Shown here: piece after piece, positions 17,205 through 24,602 of the stretch
Position numbering within the stretch: position 1 is the first letter of the stretch
Layout: each line of letters begins with the position of its first letter
From: Peterkaempfera sp044755465
GTDB taxonomy: Bacteria; Actinomycetota; Actinomycetes; Streptomycetales; Streptomycetaceae
Direction: 5' to 3'
DNA length: 64,000 nucleotides
Assembly: GCF_044755465.1 (NCBI RefSeq)
Contig: NZ_JBIVRB010000019.1
Location: 1-64,000, forward strand
Translations under genes and position numbers: made by a program
Notes under the pieces: generated by a model
The model's input: only the letters and a program-made list of their open reading frames with translations
Told to the model about the DNA's origin: nothing
Databases searched by the model: none

Positions 17205-17396
17205 GGGATACTCTCCTTAGAGATTGGTTTTCTCATCGCTCCCTGTGAGAGTCGGTTCTAGCTGCCAGGCTGTCGACTCATCAGGGGGCGTTTTTCTTTT
17301 TCCCGCATGGTGCTTGTGGTGCTTGGTGCTGCGTACCGCGTGGTGCTGTGCGGTGGTGCTCGGTCCGTACGGGGCCTGCGTTGCGGCCCGGTCGGA
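17205..17396. other. Precursor intergenic region with stem-loop
   Basis: Between precursors 1 and 2, GAGTCG (17249-17254) pairs with CGACTC (17274-17279), and a pyrimidine-rich tract follows at about 17290-17301. It could limit readthrough into, or stabilise, the precursor and enzyme message. No gene is seen. Confidence 0.35.
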
Positions 17397-17543
17397 TCAG
17401 GTGATCGCGATGCCGATCGCCAGGCCGGCGCCGACGACGCCCGCCCCGACGACGAAGCCGGCGGCCGTGTCCCAGAAGCCGGGGGCCTGGAGCTCTTCCA
17501 GCTCCTCGACCTCGGCGAGGTCCTTCACGAGCGTGTCCTGCAT
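17397..17543 (-). CDS. Daptide-type precursor peptide 2 (48 aa, unique)
   Basis: A 48-residue peptide beginning MQDTLVKDLAEVEELEEL and ending -IGIAIT. It shares the APGFWDT junction with the other precursors and has its own core, rich in GAGVVGAG. AAGGAG precedes the ATG. No Cys is present; besides the terminal residue the core has one Thr, directly after WD. Confidence 0.86.
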   Translation of the reverse strand: MQDTLVKDLAEVEELEELQAPGFWDTAAGFVVGAGVVGAGLAIGIAIT

Positions 17544-17599
17544 GGTGGGTCTCCTTGTCTTGGGTGACTTGCGGTACTTCCGAAGTGCTCCGGGTCCGA

Positions 17600-17737
17600 T
17601 CAGGTGATCGCGACGCCCACGCCGATGCCGATCGCGACCCCGGTGCCGACCGCCACCACGGTGTCCCAGAAACCGGGGGCCTCCAGCTGCTCCAGCTCCT
17701 CGACCTGAGCCAGCTCCTCGACCATGTTCTGCTGCAT
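17600..17737 (-). CDS. Daptide-type precursor peptide 3 (45 aa)
   Basis: A 45-residue peptide: leader MQQNMVEELAQVEELEQLEA, then PGFWDTVVAVGTG and a Gly/Val/Ile tail ending -GVGVAIT. GGGAGG lies eight bases before ATG 17737, which is why the upstream in-frame GTG 17746 is not used. The encoded peptide is identical to those of copies 6 and 7. Confidence 0.87.
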   Translation of the reverse strand: MQQNMVEELAQVEELEQLEAPGFWDTVVAVGTGVAIGIGVGVAIT

Positions 17738-17790
17738 GTTCTTCACCTCCCCTCGCCAACTCGACTGCCTCGTACGGCCTTCGGGTCCGA

Positions 17791-18028
17791 TCAGGTGATC
17801 GCGACGCCCACGCCGATGCCGATCGCAACCCCGGTGCCGACCGCCACCACGGTGTCCCAGAAANNNNNNNNNNNNNNNNNNNNNNNNNNNNNNNNNNNNN
17901 NNNNNNNNNNNNNNNNNNNNNNNNNNNNNNNNNNNNNNNNNNNNNNNNNNNNNNNNNNNNNNACCCGGGGCCTCCAGCTGCTCCAGCTCCTCGACCTGGG
18001 CCAGCTCCTCGACCATGTTCTGCTGCAT
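17791..18028 (-). CDS. Daptide-type precursor peptide 4, interrupted by assembly gap
   Basis: The leader half (17963-18028) and the core half (17791-17863) match copy 3, but 99 Ns separate them. If the Ns are only a placeholder the gene is an ordinary 45-residue copy. Equally, the left and right halves may belong to two different precursors, with further copies missing. The coordinates therefore do not define a real gene length. Confidence 0.6.
17864..17962. other. Assembly gap (99 N) inside the precursor array
   Basis: The Ns fall exactly at the GFW junction of a precursor, where flanking copies are almost identical. This is what a short-read assembler produces at a collapsed tandem repeat. 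The true number of precursor genes is therefore seven or more. Confidence 0.95.
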
Positions 18029-18081
18029 GTTCTTCACCTCCCCTCAGCAACTCGACTGTCCCGTACGGCCTTCCGGCCCGA

Positions 18082-18222
18082 TCAGGTGATCGCGACGCTG
18101 ACCACGACCGCCGTCACACCGACCGCAGTACCGATCTCCACGATCGTCCCCCAGAAACCCGGGGCCTCCAGGCGCTCCAGCTCCTCGACCTGAGCCAGCT
18201 CCTCGACCATGTTCTGCTGCAT
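18082..18222 (-). CDS. Daptide-type precursor peptide 5, divergent core (46 aa)
   Basis: The leader is nearly the same as in copy 3 (one Q-to-R change, ELERLEA), but the core differs along its whole length: GFWGTIVEIGTAV and a Val-rich tail ending -VVVSVAIT. It lacks the Asp that follows Trp in the other copies and has one acidic residue inside the core. It is embedded between identical copies, so the core has diversified while the leader and spacing stayed fixed. Confidence 0.86.
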   Translation of the reverse strand: MQQNMVEELAQVEELERLEAPGFWGTIVEIGTAVGVTAVVVSVAIT

Positions 18223-18275
18223 GTTCTTCACCTCCCCTCGCCAACTCGACTGCCTCGTGCGGCCTTCGGGTCCGA

Positions 18276-18413
18276 TCAGGTGATCGCGACGCCCACGCCG
18301 ATGCCGATCGCAACCCCGGTGCCGACCGCCACCACGGTGTCCCAGAAACCCGGGGCCTCCAGCTGCTCCAGCTCCTCGACCTGGGCCAGCTCCTCGACCA
18401 TGTTCTGCTGCAT
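18276..18413 (-). CDS. Daptide-type precursor peptide 6 (45 aa)
   Basis: The encoded peptide is identical to copies 3 and 7. GGGAGG precedes the ATG by eight bases. It ends in -GVAIT with the C-terminal Thr needed for daptide-type processing. Confidence 0.87.
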   Translation of the reverse strand: MQQNMVEELAQVEELEQLEAPGFWDTVVAVGTGVAIGIGVGVAIT

Positions 18414-18466
18414 GTTCTTCACCTCCCCTCAGCAACTCGACTGCCTCGTACGGCCTTCGGGTCCGA

Positions 18467-18604
18467 TCAGGTGATCGCGACGCCCACGCCGATGCCGATC
18501 GCAACGCCGGTGCCGACCGCCACCACGGTGTCCCAGAAACCGGGGGCCTCCAGCTGCTCCAGCTCCTCGACCTGAGCCAGCTCCTCGACCATGTTCTGCT
18601 GCAT
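18467..18604 (-). CDS. Daptide-type precursor peptide 7 (45 aa), first of the array
   Basis: The peptide is the same as copies 3 and 6. It is the first precursor after the ABC transporter genes. GGGAGG precedes the ATG. Only ~97 bases separate it from the transporter permease stop, so the array may be co-transcribed with the exporter or start from a promoter in that short gap. Confidence 0.87.
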   Translation of the reverse strand: MQQNMVEELAQVEELEQLEAPGFWDTVVAVGTGVAIGIGVGVAIT

Positions 18605-18640
18605 GTTCTTCACCTCCCTCCACTGCGTGTGTGTGCCTTG

Positions 18641-18684
18641 CCTGCGGCCAAGCGCAGGCCGGGTCCCCCGCCGAACGGGGAAGT
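18641..18684. promoter_or_regulatory. Two small stem-loops between exporter and precursor array
   Basis: CCTGCG (18641-18646) pairs with CGCAGG (18653-18658); shortly after, CCCCG pairs with CGGGG around CCGAA. They lie in the only gap between the ABC permease stop and the first precursor on the same strand. They could act as an attenuator setting different expression for exporter and precursors (inference). Confidence 0.4.
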
Positions 18685-18701
18685 CTTTGGGTGCCGGCCG
18701 G

Positions 18702-19499
18702 TCAGCCGGCGATGTCCTGCGAGTTCAGGCGCCGGTTGCCGGCGGCCAGGCAGACCGCCGCCCAGGCGGCATAGAGCAGGAATCCGGCGGCCATCGGCAG
18801 GTGCCTTACGCCGGGGTCCACGGCAATCGCCGCGATCGCGCCGCCCGGCAGGTACTTGCCGACAGCGGGGACGAACTCCACCAGCGCGCCTTCCAGCAGG
18901 AAGGTGTAGATCACCAGCCCTGCCACCGCCGCGACCTGGTTGCGGACCAGTGCGCCGACTCCGACGCCGAAGACTGCGGCGAACGGTCCCAGCAGGCAGG
19001 TCCCCCACAGGGTGCTCAGCAGCTCCCCGTGCAGCGGGTCGACATGCACGCCCTTGGCGCTCAGCACCGGCAGGCCGACGGCCAGTACGGTGGCCTGTCC
19101 CGCGACGGTGAACAGCAGCCCGAGCGGTGCTGCTACCAGCGCCTTCGCCAGCAGCCACCACCTGCGCTCCGGCAGCAGGGTGAGCGAGTCACCCGCCGTG
19201 CGGTAGCGGTACTCGGTCGTCACGATCAGCACTCCGAGCACCGCCGCGAGCAGGGCGGCGTCGAAGCCGTTGCTCAGCGCCGTGTGCAGCCCCTGCGCGG
19301 TGGTCACATCGAGACCACCGGGTTTGCCGACCGTGGAGACGGAGCCGAGTGTGGTCACCGCCGGCATGGCCATCGCCGCCAGCAGCAGCCCCCACCAGGT
19401 CCGGGTGGACTTCACCCGCAACCACTCCGCGGTGACGGCGCGGCCGAGGACACCCTCGCGGGCGGTCGGCGCGAACCGGTACTCGGTCAGGGCGCTCAT
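18702..19499 (-). CDS. ABC-2 type transporter permease of the peptide cluster
   Basis: A 265-residue permease with a short cytoplasmic N terminus and about six hydrophobic segments (near 40-60, 75-95, 120-145, 155-180, 185-205 and 235-255). The pattern fits two-subunit ABC-2 exporters. Its ATG overlaps the ATPase stop (ATGA). It probably exports the mature peptides or gives self-protection; direction is inferred from the family and position. Confidence 0.83.
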   Translation of the reverse strand: MSALTEYRFAPTAREGVLGRAVTAEWLRVKSTRTWWGLLLAAMAMPAVTTLGSVSTVGKPGGLDVTTAQGLHTALSNGFDAALLAAVLGVLIVTTEYRYRTAGDSLTLLPERRWWLLAKALVAAPLGLLFTVAGQATVLAVGLPVLSAKGVHVDPLHGELLSTLWGTCLLGPFAAVFGVGVGALVRNQVAAVAGLVIYTFLLEGALVEFVPAVGKYLPGGAIAAIAVDPGVRHLPMAAGFLLYAAWAAVCLAAGNRRLNSQDIAG

Positions 19500-20215
19500 G
19501 CCGCGACCCCCGATCCGACCAGTTGCCGGTACAGCTGCTCCAGGCTTCCGTCAGTGGACTCGTGGGCGGCGTCGCGGTGCGTTCCCCGCCAGACGACCTG
19601 CCCTTGGAGGATCACCACATCGTCGACCATCTGCTCAAGTTCGCTGAGCAGGTGGCTGCTGACCAGGACGGTGCAGCCGTCGTCGGCGGCGTGGCGCAGC
19701 CGCTCGCGCAGCCAGAGGATGCCGTCAGGATCGAGTCCGTTGGTGGGCTCGTCCAGGACGAGCACCTTCGGCGAGCCGAGCAGTGCCCTCGCCAGGCCGA
19801 GCCGCTGGCGCATGCCGAGCGAGTAGGAGCGGGTCTTGCGTCCGGCGGCCTCGCGCAGGGTGACATCGTCCAGCAGCCGGTCGATCTCGGCCCGGTCGAT
19901 CCCCAGCGCGGCGGCCTGGATCTCCAGGTGGGCCCGTCCGCTGCGGCCCGGGTGGAAGGTCGGTTCGAGCAGGTGCCCGACCGTACCCGCCGGAAGCTGC
20001 CGGTGCGGGACTCCGCCGATGGTGGCGCGGCCGGCGGTGGGCTCGGCGAGGCCGAGCAGGATGCGCATCGCGGTGGTCTTGCCCGCCCCATTGCGTCCGA
20101 TGAAGCCGGTGACCCGGCCGGCCGACGCCGTGAACGTCACGTCGTCGAGTGCCTTGCGCCCGGAGAAATCCTTGGTCACTCCGTCGAAGGCGATGTCGTA
20201 CCCGGGTCCGCTCAT
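19496..20215 (-). CDS. ABC transporter ATP-binding protein of the peptide cluster
   Basis: A 239-residue nucleotide-binding subunit with Walker A GRNGAGKT, the signature YSLGMRQRLGLARAL and Walker B VLVLDEPTNGLDPDG. The sequence resembles bacitracin/lantibiotic-type self-immunity ATPases. ATG 20215 overlaps the stop of the 56-residue membrane-protein gene, and AAGGGGGAAG is just upstream. Longer in-frame starts would run across that upstream gene and are rejected. Confidence 0.88.
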   Translation of the reverse strand: MSGPGYDIAFDGVTKDFSGRKALDDVTFTASAGRVTGFIGRNGAGKTTAMRILLGLAEPTAGRATIGGVPHRQLPAGTVGHLLEPTFHPGRSGRAHLEIQAAALGIDRAEIDRLLDDVTLREAAGRKTRSYSLGMRQRLGLARALLGSPKVLVLDEPTNGLDPDGILWLRERLRHAADDGCTVLVSSHLLSELEQMVDDVVILQGQVVWRGTHRDAAHESTDGSLEQLYRQLVGSGVAA

Positions 20216-20382
20216 CGCTTCCCCCTTATGGCTACTCCCACCGCGATCGCCGCCGCGAACACCAGTCCGAGGAATGCATACCCAATTCCGCGGGCGTCGG
20301 GGTTCGACCGGAACAGCAGACCTCCACAGGCGGCCAGGATCACCAGGATTCCCGCAGCAACTGCTGAAAGCTTCGTCCGCAT
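20212..20382 (-). CDS. Small two-helix membrane protein, coupled to the ABC genes
   Basis: A 56-residue protein: MRTK, a first hydrophobic helix (about 5-24, containing LVILAACGG), a short polar loop RSNPDARG and a second helix (about 33-51), ending in RGKR. GAGGG lies seven bases before ATG 20382, and its stop overlaps the ATPase start (ATGA). It is the first gene of the exporter operon. It may be an accessory transporter subunit or immunity peptide. I do not recognise a family. Confidence 0.7.
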   Translation of the reverse strand: MRTKLSAVAAGILVILAACGGLLFRSNPDARGIGYAFLGLVFAAAIAVGVAIRGKR

Positions 20383-20443
20383 GATTCATCCCTCGAATTG
20401 CTGGAATTCCTTGAGGCGCGCTCGCCGGCGGCGAGGGCCCGGA

Positions 20444-20788
20444 CTAGTCCCAGGCGCCGGTCTTCATGGCGGTGACCGGGCCCGGGGTGATCGGGTCCTC
20501 GATCGGGTCCGGGGTGGTGACCGGCAGCGGGACGCGGATGATCGGCGGGCAGTGCGGGGCCGGGATCGGGCCCGGCTGCGGCAGGGGGTGGCCGATGATG
20601 ATGGTGGTGGTGCTCGCCGCGACCGGGCCGCCCAGCGGGCAGAAGACGATCGCCGAGTCGACGGTGGCGGCGTTTGCCGAACCCGCACCGGTGAAGAGCA
20701 GGGCGGTGGCGGCAAAGGAACCGGCGAGCGCGACCCCGGTCACCTTTCGGGCGGTGCCGGCCTTTGCGATGTACCCCCGGATGCTCAT
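20444..20788 (-). CDS. Secreted proline-rich small protein
   Basis: A 114-residue protein with a Sec signal peptide (TGVALAGSFAATALLF, cleavage likely after SANA near residue 37). The mature chain is about 77 residues with many Pro, Thr and Ile, two Cys and repeated PGPI/PDPI motifs. AAGGGGAAAG before ATG 20788 fixes the start. Function is unknown. It is upstream of and on the same strand as the exporter operon but separated by ~60 bases, so membership in the cluster is uncertain. Confidence 0.65.
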   Translation of the reverse strand: MSIRGYIAKAGTARKVTGVALAGSFAATALLFTGAGSANAATVDSAIVFCPLGGPVAASTTTIIIGHPLPQPGPIPAPHCPPIIRVPLPVTTPDPIEDPITPGPVTAMKTGAWD

Positions 20789-21008
20789 CTCTTTCCCCTT
20801 TTCTCGTTGTTTCCGTTCGCTCCTGACAACGAAAAATATGCCACCCGGCCAACCCGCCCACCAGACACCTTGACTGCAGCTTCTTGCAGAGTTCCCCTGC
20901 AACAGTGTGCAGGGCGGTGCAGGGCAGATATGGACATGTCAGCCGGGTGGCGCGGGGCACTCGCGGGGGTGATCGGCGGGGGTGATCGCGGGGGCGGTCG
21001 CGGGGCGG

Positions 21009-24000
21009 TCAGCCCTCGAAGTCGCGGGCGGCCGACAGCTCGTACGCGCGGTCCGGCTCGGTGAGCGCGACCAGCACCTCGAAGCGCCGGTGGAACTGCC
21101 CGACCGACCAGGCCAGACCGGCGGCCAGCCCCTCCGGCGTGGCCGCGTGCAGCGCGCCGGGGACCGGCTGCACGGTGAACTCGTCGTCCTCCACCGCGTC
21201 CGGGTCGCTCGGCGGCTCCGGGGCCGCCGAGTGCACGTCCCAGCGCCAGTCGACGGCCGCCTCGCCGCCGTCCGGGCCGACCACCAGCAGCTCCTCGTGC
21301 TCCTCGTACACCACCGGGCAGCCCGGCAGCAGCTCGCGGACGAACGCCGGGACGCGGTGCACCGTGCCCTCGCTGAGCACCCGGCCGCCGGCGACCTCGC
21401 TGGCCAGCGAGACGCCCAGCCGCTCCGCCAGGGCGGGCGCCAGCGCCGGGGCGACCGGCAGCACCGGGAAGTCGTCCAGCAGCTGCACCAGGTCCGGGGC
21501 GTCGGCCACCACCGCGTCGGTGACGTCCACGATCAGGGTGTGCCCGGGGCGGCGGCCGGTCTCCGGGTCCAGCGGCGGCAGCGCCCGTACGGCCTCCGGC
21601 GGCTCGACCCGGTCGGCGGGCACCCGGGCCAGCGCGGTGTGGATGCCGTGCAGCTGACGGTGCGACACGGCCGCCTCGGGGTCGCCCAGCCGGTCCAGCA
21701 CCTCATTGGCGCCGTCGGGCTCCGCGAGCAGCGCGGCCAGCGTGGTGCGCACCCCCAGGGCGTGCAGGAACTGCTCGTCGAGCCCGGTGCGCGCCTCGTC
21801 GTACAGCCCGCGCAGCAGCGGATCGGCGCCCGCCGCGCGCAGCCCGGCGGGGCGGCGGCCGTCCAGCACCGGGTGGTCGCGCAGCCACCAGGCGGCGTAC
21901 GGCGGGACGTCGGCGGCGGTGCCGTCGGGCAGCAGCACCCGGACCGGGTCCACCACGGCCCGCCGGTACGGCGGCCGGGAGAGCATGGCCAGCGCCTCGC
22001 CCCAGCGGTCGTCATCCACCAGGTCGAGGTCACGCACGGCCGACAGCTCGGCGGCGACCGGCGGGACGGCGGGCTCGTCGCCGTCCCGGTGCAGGGTCTC
22101 CAGGACGTCCTCGCACCAGTCGGCCAGCCCGTCGGGGGCCTCGTCCAGCAGCCCGGTCGGCTCGCCGCCCGCCGCGCGGTCGGCGGGCGCGGTGGGGTCG
22201 AGCCGCTCCAGGTCGTCCGGGTCCAGCACCGCGTCCTCGGCGCGGACCAGCAGGAACCGGCCGAGCACGCCCGCCGCCTCCAGCACGGCCGGGCCCCAGC
22301 GCTCCAGCAGCTCGTCGTCCACGTACCCGGTGTCGTCCTCGCGGACCACGGCGGCCAGCGGACTGCCGGGCAGCACCAGCTCACCGGCGGGCGCGGGCTC
22401 GCCCTCGTCGTCGGCCAGGCAGAGCCGGGCCAGCCACGGGTGGTCACCGGGCTGGACACCGGCCGCCCGGACCAGGCCGAGCACGGCGTCGGCCAGGTCG
22501 TCGGCCTCGTCCGCGTCGTCGTCCGCCAGCCGTACCGAGCGGGCGACGGCGGCCCGCACCTCGGGCGTGTCCAGCACCCCGGCGGGGGTGGCGACCCCGG
22601 CGCCGAGCTTCTCCAGCAGCGGGTGGGCCGCGTCGGGGTGGACCAGGCGCAGGCCCAGCAGGTCCAGTACGGCGGGCAGTTCGCCGTCCTCGCCCAGCCA
22701 CTCGGCGGGGGCGTCGGCCCACTCGCCGGCCGGGCCGGGCAGCAGCACCCGGCGCGGCCCGGTCAGGGTGCGGCCGTCGGCCAGCGGCACCGGCAGGGTG
22801 CCCAGCGACTCCGGGTCGGCGCCGGCCAGCGCCCCGTACAGGTTGCGCCACCAGGCGGGCTCGCGGTCCAGGCCGCCGAGCTGGTCCACCACCTCGGCCA
22901 GCGGCAGCCGCCTGACCTCCAGCGTCCGCAGCTCGGGCCGCCGCTCCAGGCCGGCCGGCAGCAGTCCGGGCAGCACCGCCGCGACGGCGGCGACCACCTG
23001 GGCGTCGGCGCCCTCCAGCAGCGTCGCCTCGCGGGGCCGCAGCGCGCGCGGCCCGGCGGGCGGCGGCGGGCTGCCGGCGTCGAGGTCGAGGTCGTACGCC
23101 TCGGGCTCCGGCTGCTGCTCCCCGTCCGGCGCCGGCACCTCCGGCAGGAACGGGGTGTCCGGCAGCCGCAGCAGGATCGCCCGGCGCAGCGCCCCGTCCA
23201 GCGCGCCCTGGCCGAGCGCGCCGGGGACCAGGCCGAGCGAGGAGAGGTCGGCGCCACGGGCGCGCAGCAGCGCGGCGTAGCTGTCGGCGGCGCGCTCGGT
23301 GAGGAAGTCGGTGAGCGGGCCGGGGGCGACATGGCGGCGGGTGGAGTCCAGCGGATAGCCCGCGATGAGCAGCGCGGGGACGCCCAGCGGCTCGTCGGTG
23401 GGGGTGGGCGCGTGGACGACCGGGGCGGTGCGCGGCGGGCGCGGGCGGCCCTCGCCGTCCACCGGGACGGCCCAGGTGACGGACCAGTACGGGCGGCGGC
23501 GCTCCTCGAGCGGGCGGTCGGTGAGCAGCGCGTCGTCGGTGCGGCCGTCGGCGGTGACCAGCTGCCAGCGGCTCTCCTCGGCGGCGGCGCTGTCGGTGAC
23601 CAGGACGGTCCGGGGGGCGCCGGGCCGCTGCGGGTCGGCGTCCAGCGCGCGGCGGGTCAGGGTGCGGACGGTGTCGCCGGTGTCGACGGTGATCTCCGCC
23701 AGGCCGGTGAGGGTGAGCAGCAGGGCGTCGTCGATCTCGCCGAGCAGCCGGCGGGTGAGGTCCTCGGCGGCGGCGTCGCGCAGCGGCAGCACCACCACCG
23801 TGTCGTACCCGGCGGGCGGGGTGCCCTCGGCGGGCAGCGGCAGCCGCAGCAGCGGCACATGGCCGTCGCGGCGGCGCAGCTCCTCGGCCAGGCCGCCGGC
23901 GCCCGCCGCCGCTGCGGCGGTCCCGGCCAGGTCGCGGGCCTCGCTGAGCGACCAGCGCACCCCGCCGGGGGTGCCGAGCACGGCGGGCTCGTCGCAGACG

Positions 24001-24374
24001 GCGAGGACGGCGGCGAAGCCGACGCCGAACCGGCCGACGGCGCCGCGCCCGTCCTCCCGCTTGGAGGAGGCACGCAGGGTGGAGAGCGACTCCACGCCCG
24101 CCGCGTCCAGCGCGATGCCGGTGTTGGCGGCGGCGAGCACGCCGTCACGCAGGGTGAGCCGCAGCCGGCCGGGGACGGCGGCCCGGACGGCGGCGTCGGC
24201 GGCGTTCTGGGCGAGTTCCACGACCAGGCGGTCGCGGTAGCCGCCGAGGGCCAGCTCCTCCTCGGCGTTGGCGTCCTCGCGGAAGCGGGCGGCGGACGCC
24301 GCCCAGGCGTCGAGTACCCGGCGGCGCAGGGCGGCCGTGCCGAACGGGTCGGAGCCCTCCGCCGCGCCGCCCAT
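21009..24374 (-). CDS. Sacsin N-terminal ATP-binding-like (HSP90-type ATPase fold) protein
   Basis: A protein of about 1121 residues conserved in streptomycetes. The N-terminal ~250 residues form a GHKL/HSP90-like ATP site: ELAQNAADA (N-box), the glycine loops AANTGIALDAAGV and GRFGVGFAA. The remaining ~850 residues are Leu/Ala/Pro-rich and acidic, with no catalytic motif I can name. A chaperone-like role is inferred from the fold only. ATG 24374 (GGAG nine bases upstream) is chosen; ATG 24467 would add 31 Arg-rich residues. Confidence 0.82.
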   Translation of the reverse strand: MGGAAEGSDPFGTAALRRRVLDAWAASAARFREDANAEEELALGGYRDRLVVELAQNAADAAVRAAVPGRLRLTLRDGVLAAANTGIALDAAGVESLSTLRASSKREDGRGAVGRFGVGFAAVLAVCDEPAVLGTPGGVRWSLSEARDLAGTAAAAAGAGGLAEELRRRDGHVPLLRLPLPAEGTPPAGYDTVVVLPLRDAAAEDLTRRLLGEIDDALLLTLTGLAEITVDTGDTVRTLTRRALDADPQRPGAPRTVLVTDSAAAEESRWQLVTADGRTDDALLTDRPLEERRRPYWSVTWAVPVDGEGRPRPPRTAPVVHAPTPTDEPLGVPALLIAGYPLDSTRRHVAPGPLTDFLTERAADSYAALLRARGADLSSLGLVPGALGQGALDGALRRAILLRLPDTPFLPEVPAPDGEQQPEPEAYDLDLDAGSPPPPAGPRALRPREATLLEGADAQVVAAVAAVLPGLLPAGLERRPELRTLEVRRLPLAEVVDQLGGLDREPAWWRNLYGALAGADPESLGTLPVPLADGRTLTGPRRVLLPGPAGEWADAPAEWLGEDGELPAVLDLLGLRLVHPDAAHPLLEKLGAGVATPAGVLDTPEVRAAVARSVRLADDDADEADDLADAVLGLVRAAGVQPGDHPWLARLCLADDEGEPAPAGELVLPGSPLAAVVREDDTGYVDDELLERWGPAVLEAAGVLGRFLLVRAEDAVLDPDDLERLDPTAPADRAAGGEPTGLLDEAPDGLADWCEDVLETLHRDGDEPAVPPVAAELSAVRDLDLVDDDRWGEALAMLSRPPYRRAVVDPVRVLLPDGTAADVPPYAAWWLRDHPVLDGRRPAGLRAAGADPLLRGLYDEARTGLDEQFLHALGVRTTLAALLAEPDGANEVLDRLGDPEAAVSHRQLHGIHTALARVPADRVEPPEAVRALPPLDPETGRRPGHTLIVDVTDAVVADAPDLVQLLDDFPVLPVAPALAPALAERLGVSLASEVAGGRVLSEGTVHRVPAFVRELLPGCPVVYEEHEELLVVGPDGGEAAVDWRWDVHSAAPEPPSDPDAVEDDEFTVQPVPGALHAATPEGLAAGLAWSVGQFHRRFEVLVALTEPDRAYELSAARDFEG

Positions 24375-24602
24375 GATCCGAGGCTCCACTGGCCGTACCG
24401 CCTTCCCCTGAGCGCTGCGGGGCGGACGTCCCGCCCTACTGCGCCTTGCCGCTTCGTCCAGGGGCATTCTCGCGTGCCCGGAGCGGTGCTTCCGCCACCC
24501 GCCGTCCGGCCCGGTCGGACGGGGCAGCGGTCGGACGGGGCGGCGGAGGCGGCGGGCGGGGGCGTACGGCGGGCCGGCCCGGGGCTGCGGGCCGGGGCGG
24601 GG

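Larger units (their letters stand above)
17584..18620 (-). repeat. Tandem gene array of precursor peptides, unit ~190 bases
   Basis: Stop codons of successive copies lie at 17600, 17791, 18082 (after the gap), 18276 and 18467, so complete units are about 191-194 bases. Leaders, ribosome sites and spacers are nearly identical; only the copy-5 core is different. The pattern indicates recent tandem duplication with unequal crossing-over. Confidence 0.85.

Noticed and set aside
17205..17300. Hammerhead-like core CTGATGAG on the minus strand next to a stem
   Set aside because: The second conserved element (CGAAA) does not follow the stem, so no hammerhead fold is possible; only a simple stem-loop is kept.
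17052..18604. Lanthipeptide or azole-peptide precursors
   Set aside because: No Cys in any copy and no lanthionine synthetase gene; C-terminal Thr and neighbouring enzymes fit daptides better.
17584..18620. Regular repeats resembling a CRISPR array
   Set aside because: The units are ~190 bases, each with a ribosome site and a complete short reading frame; no cas genes are near.
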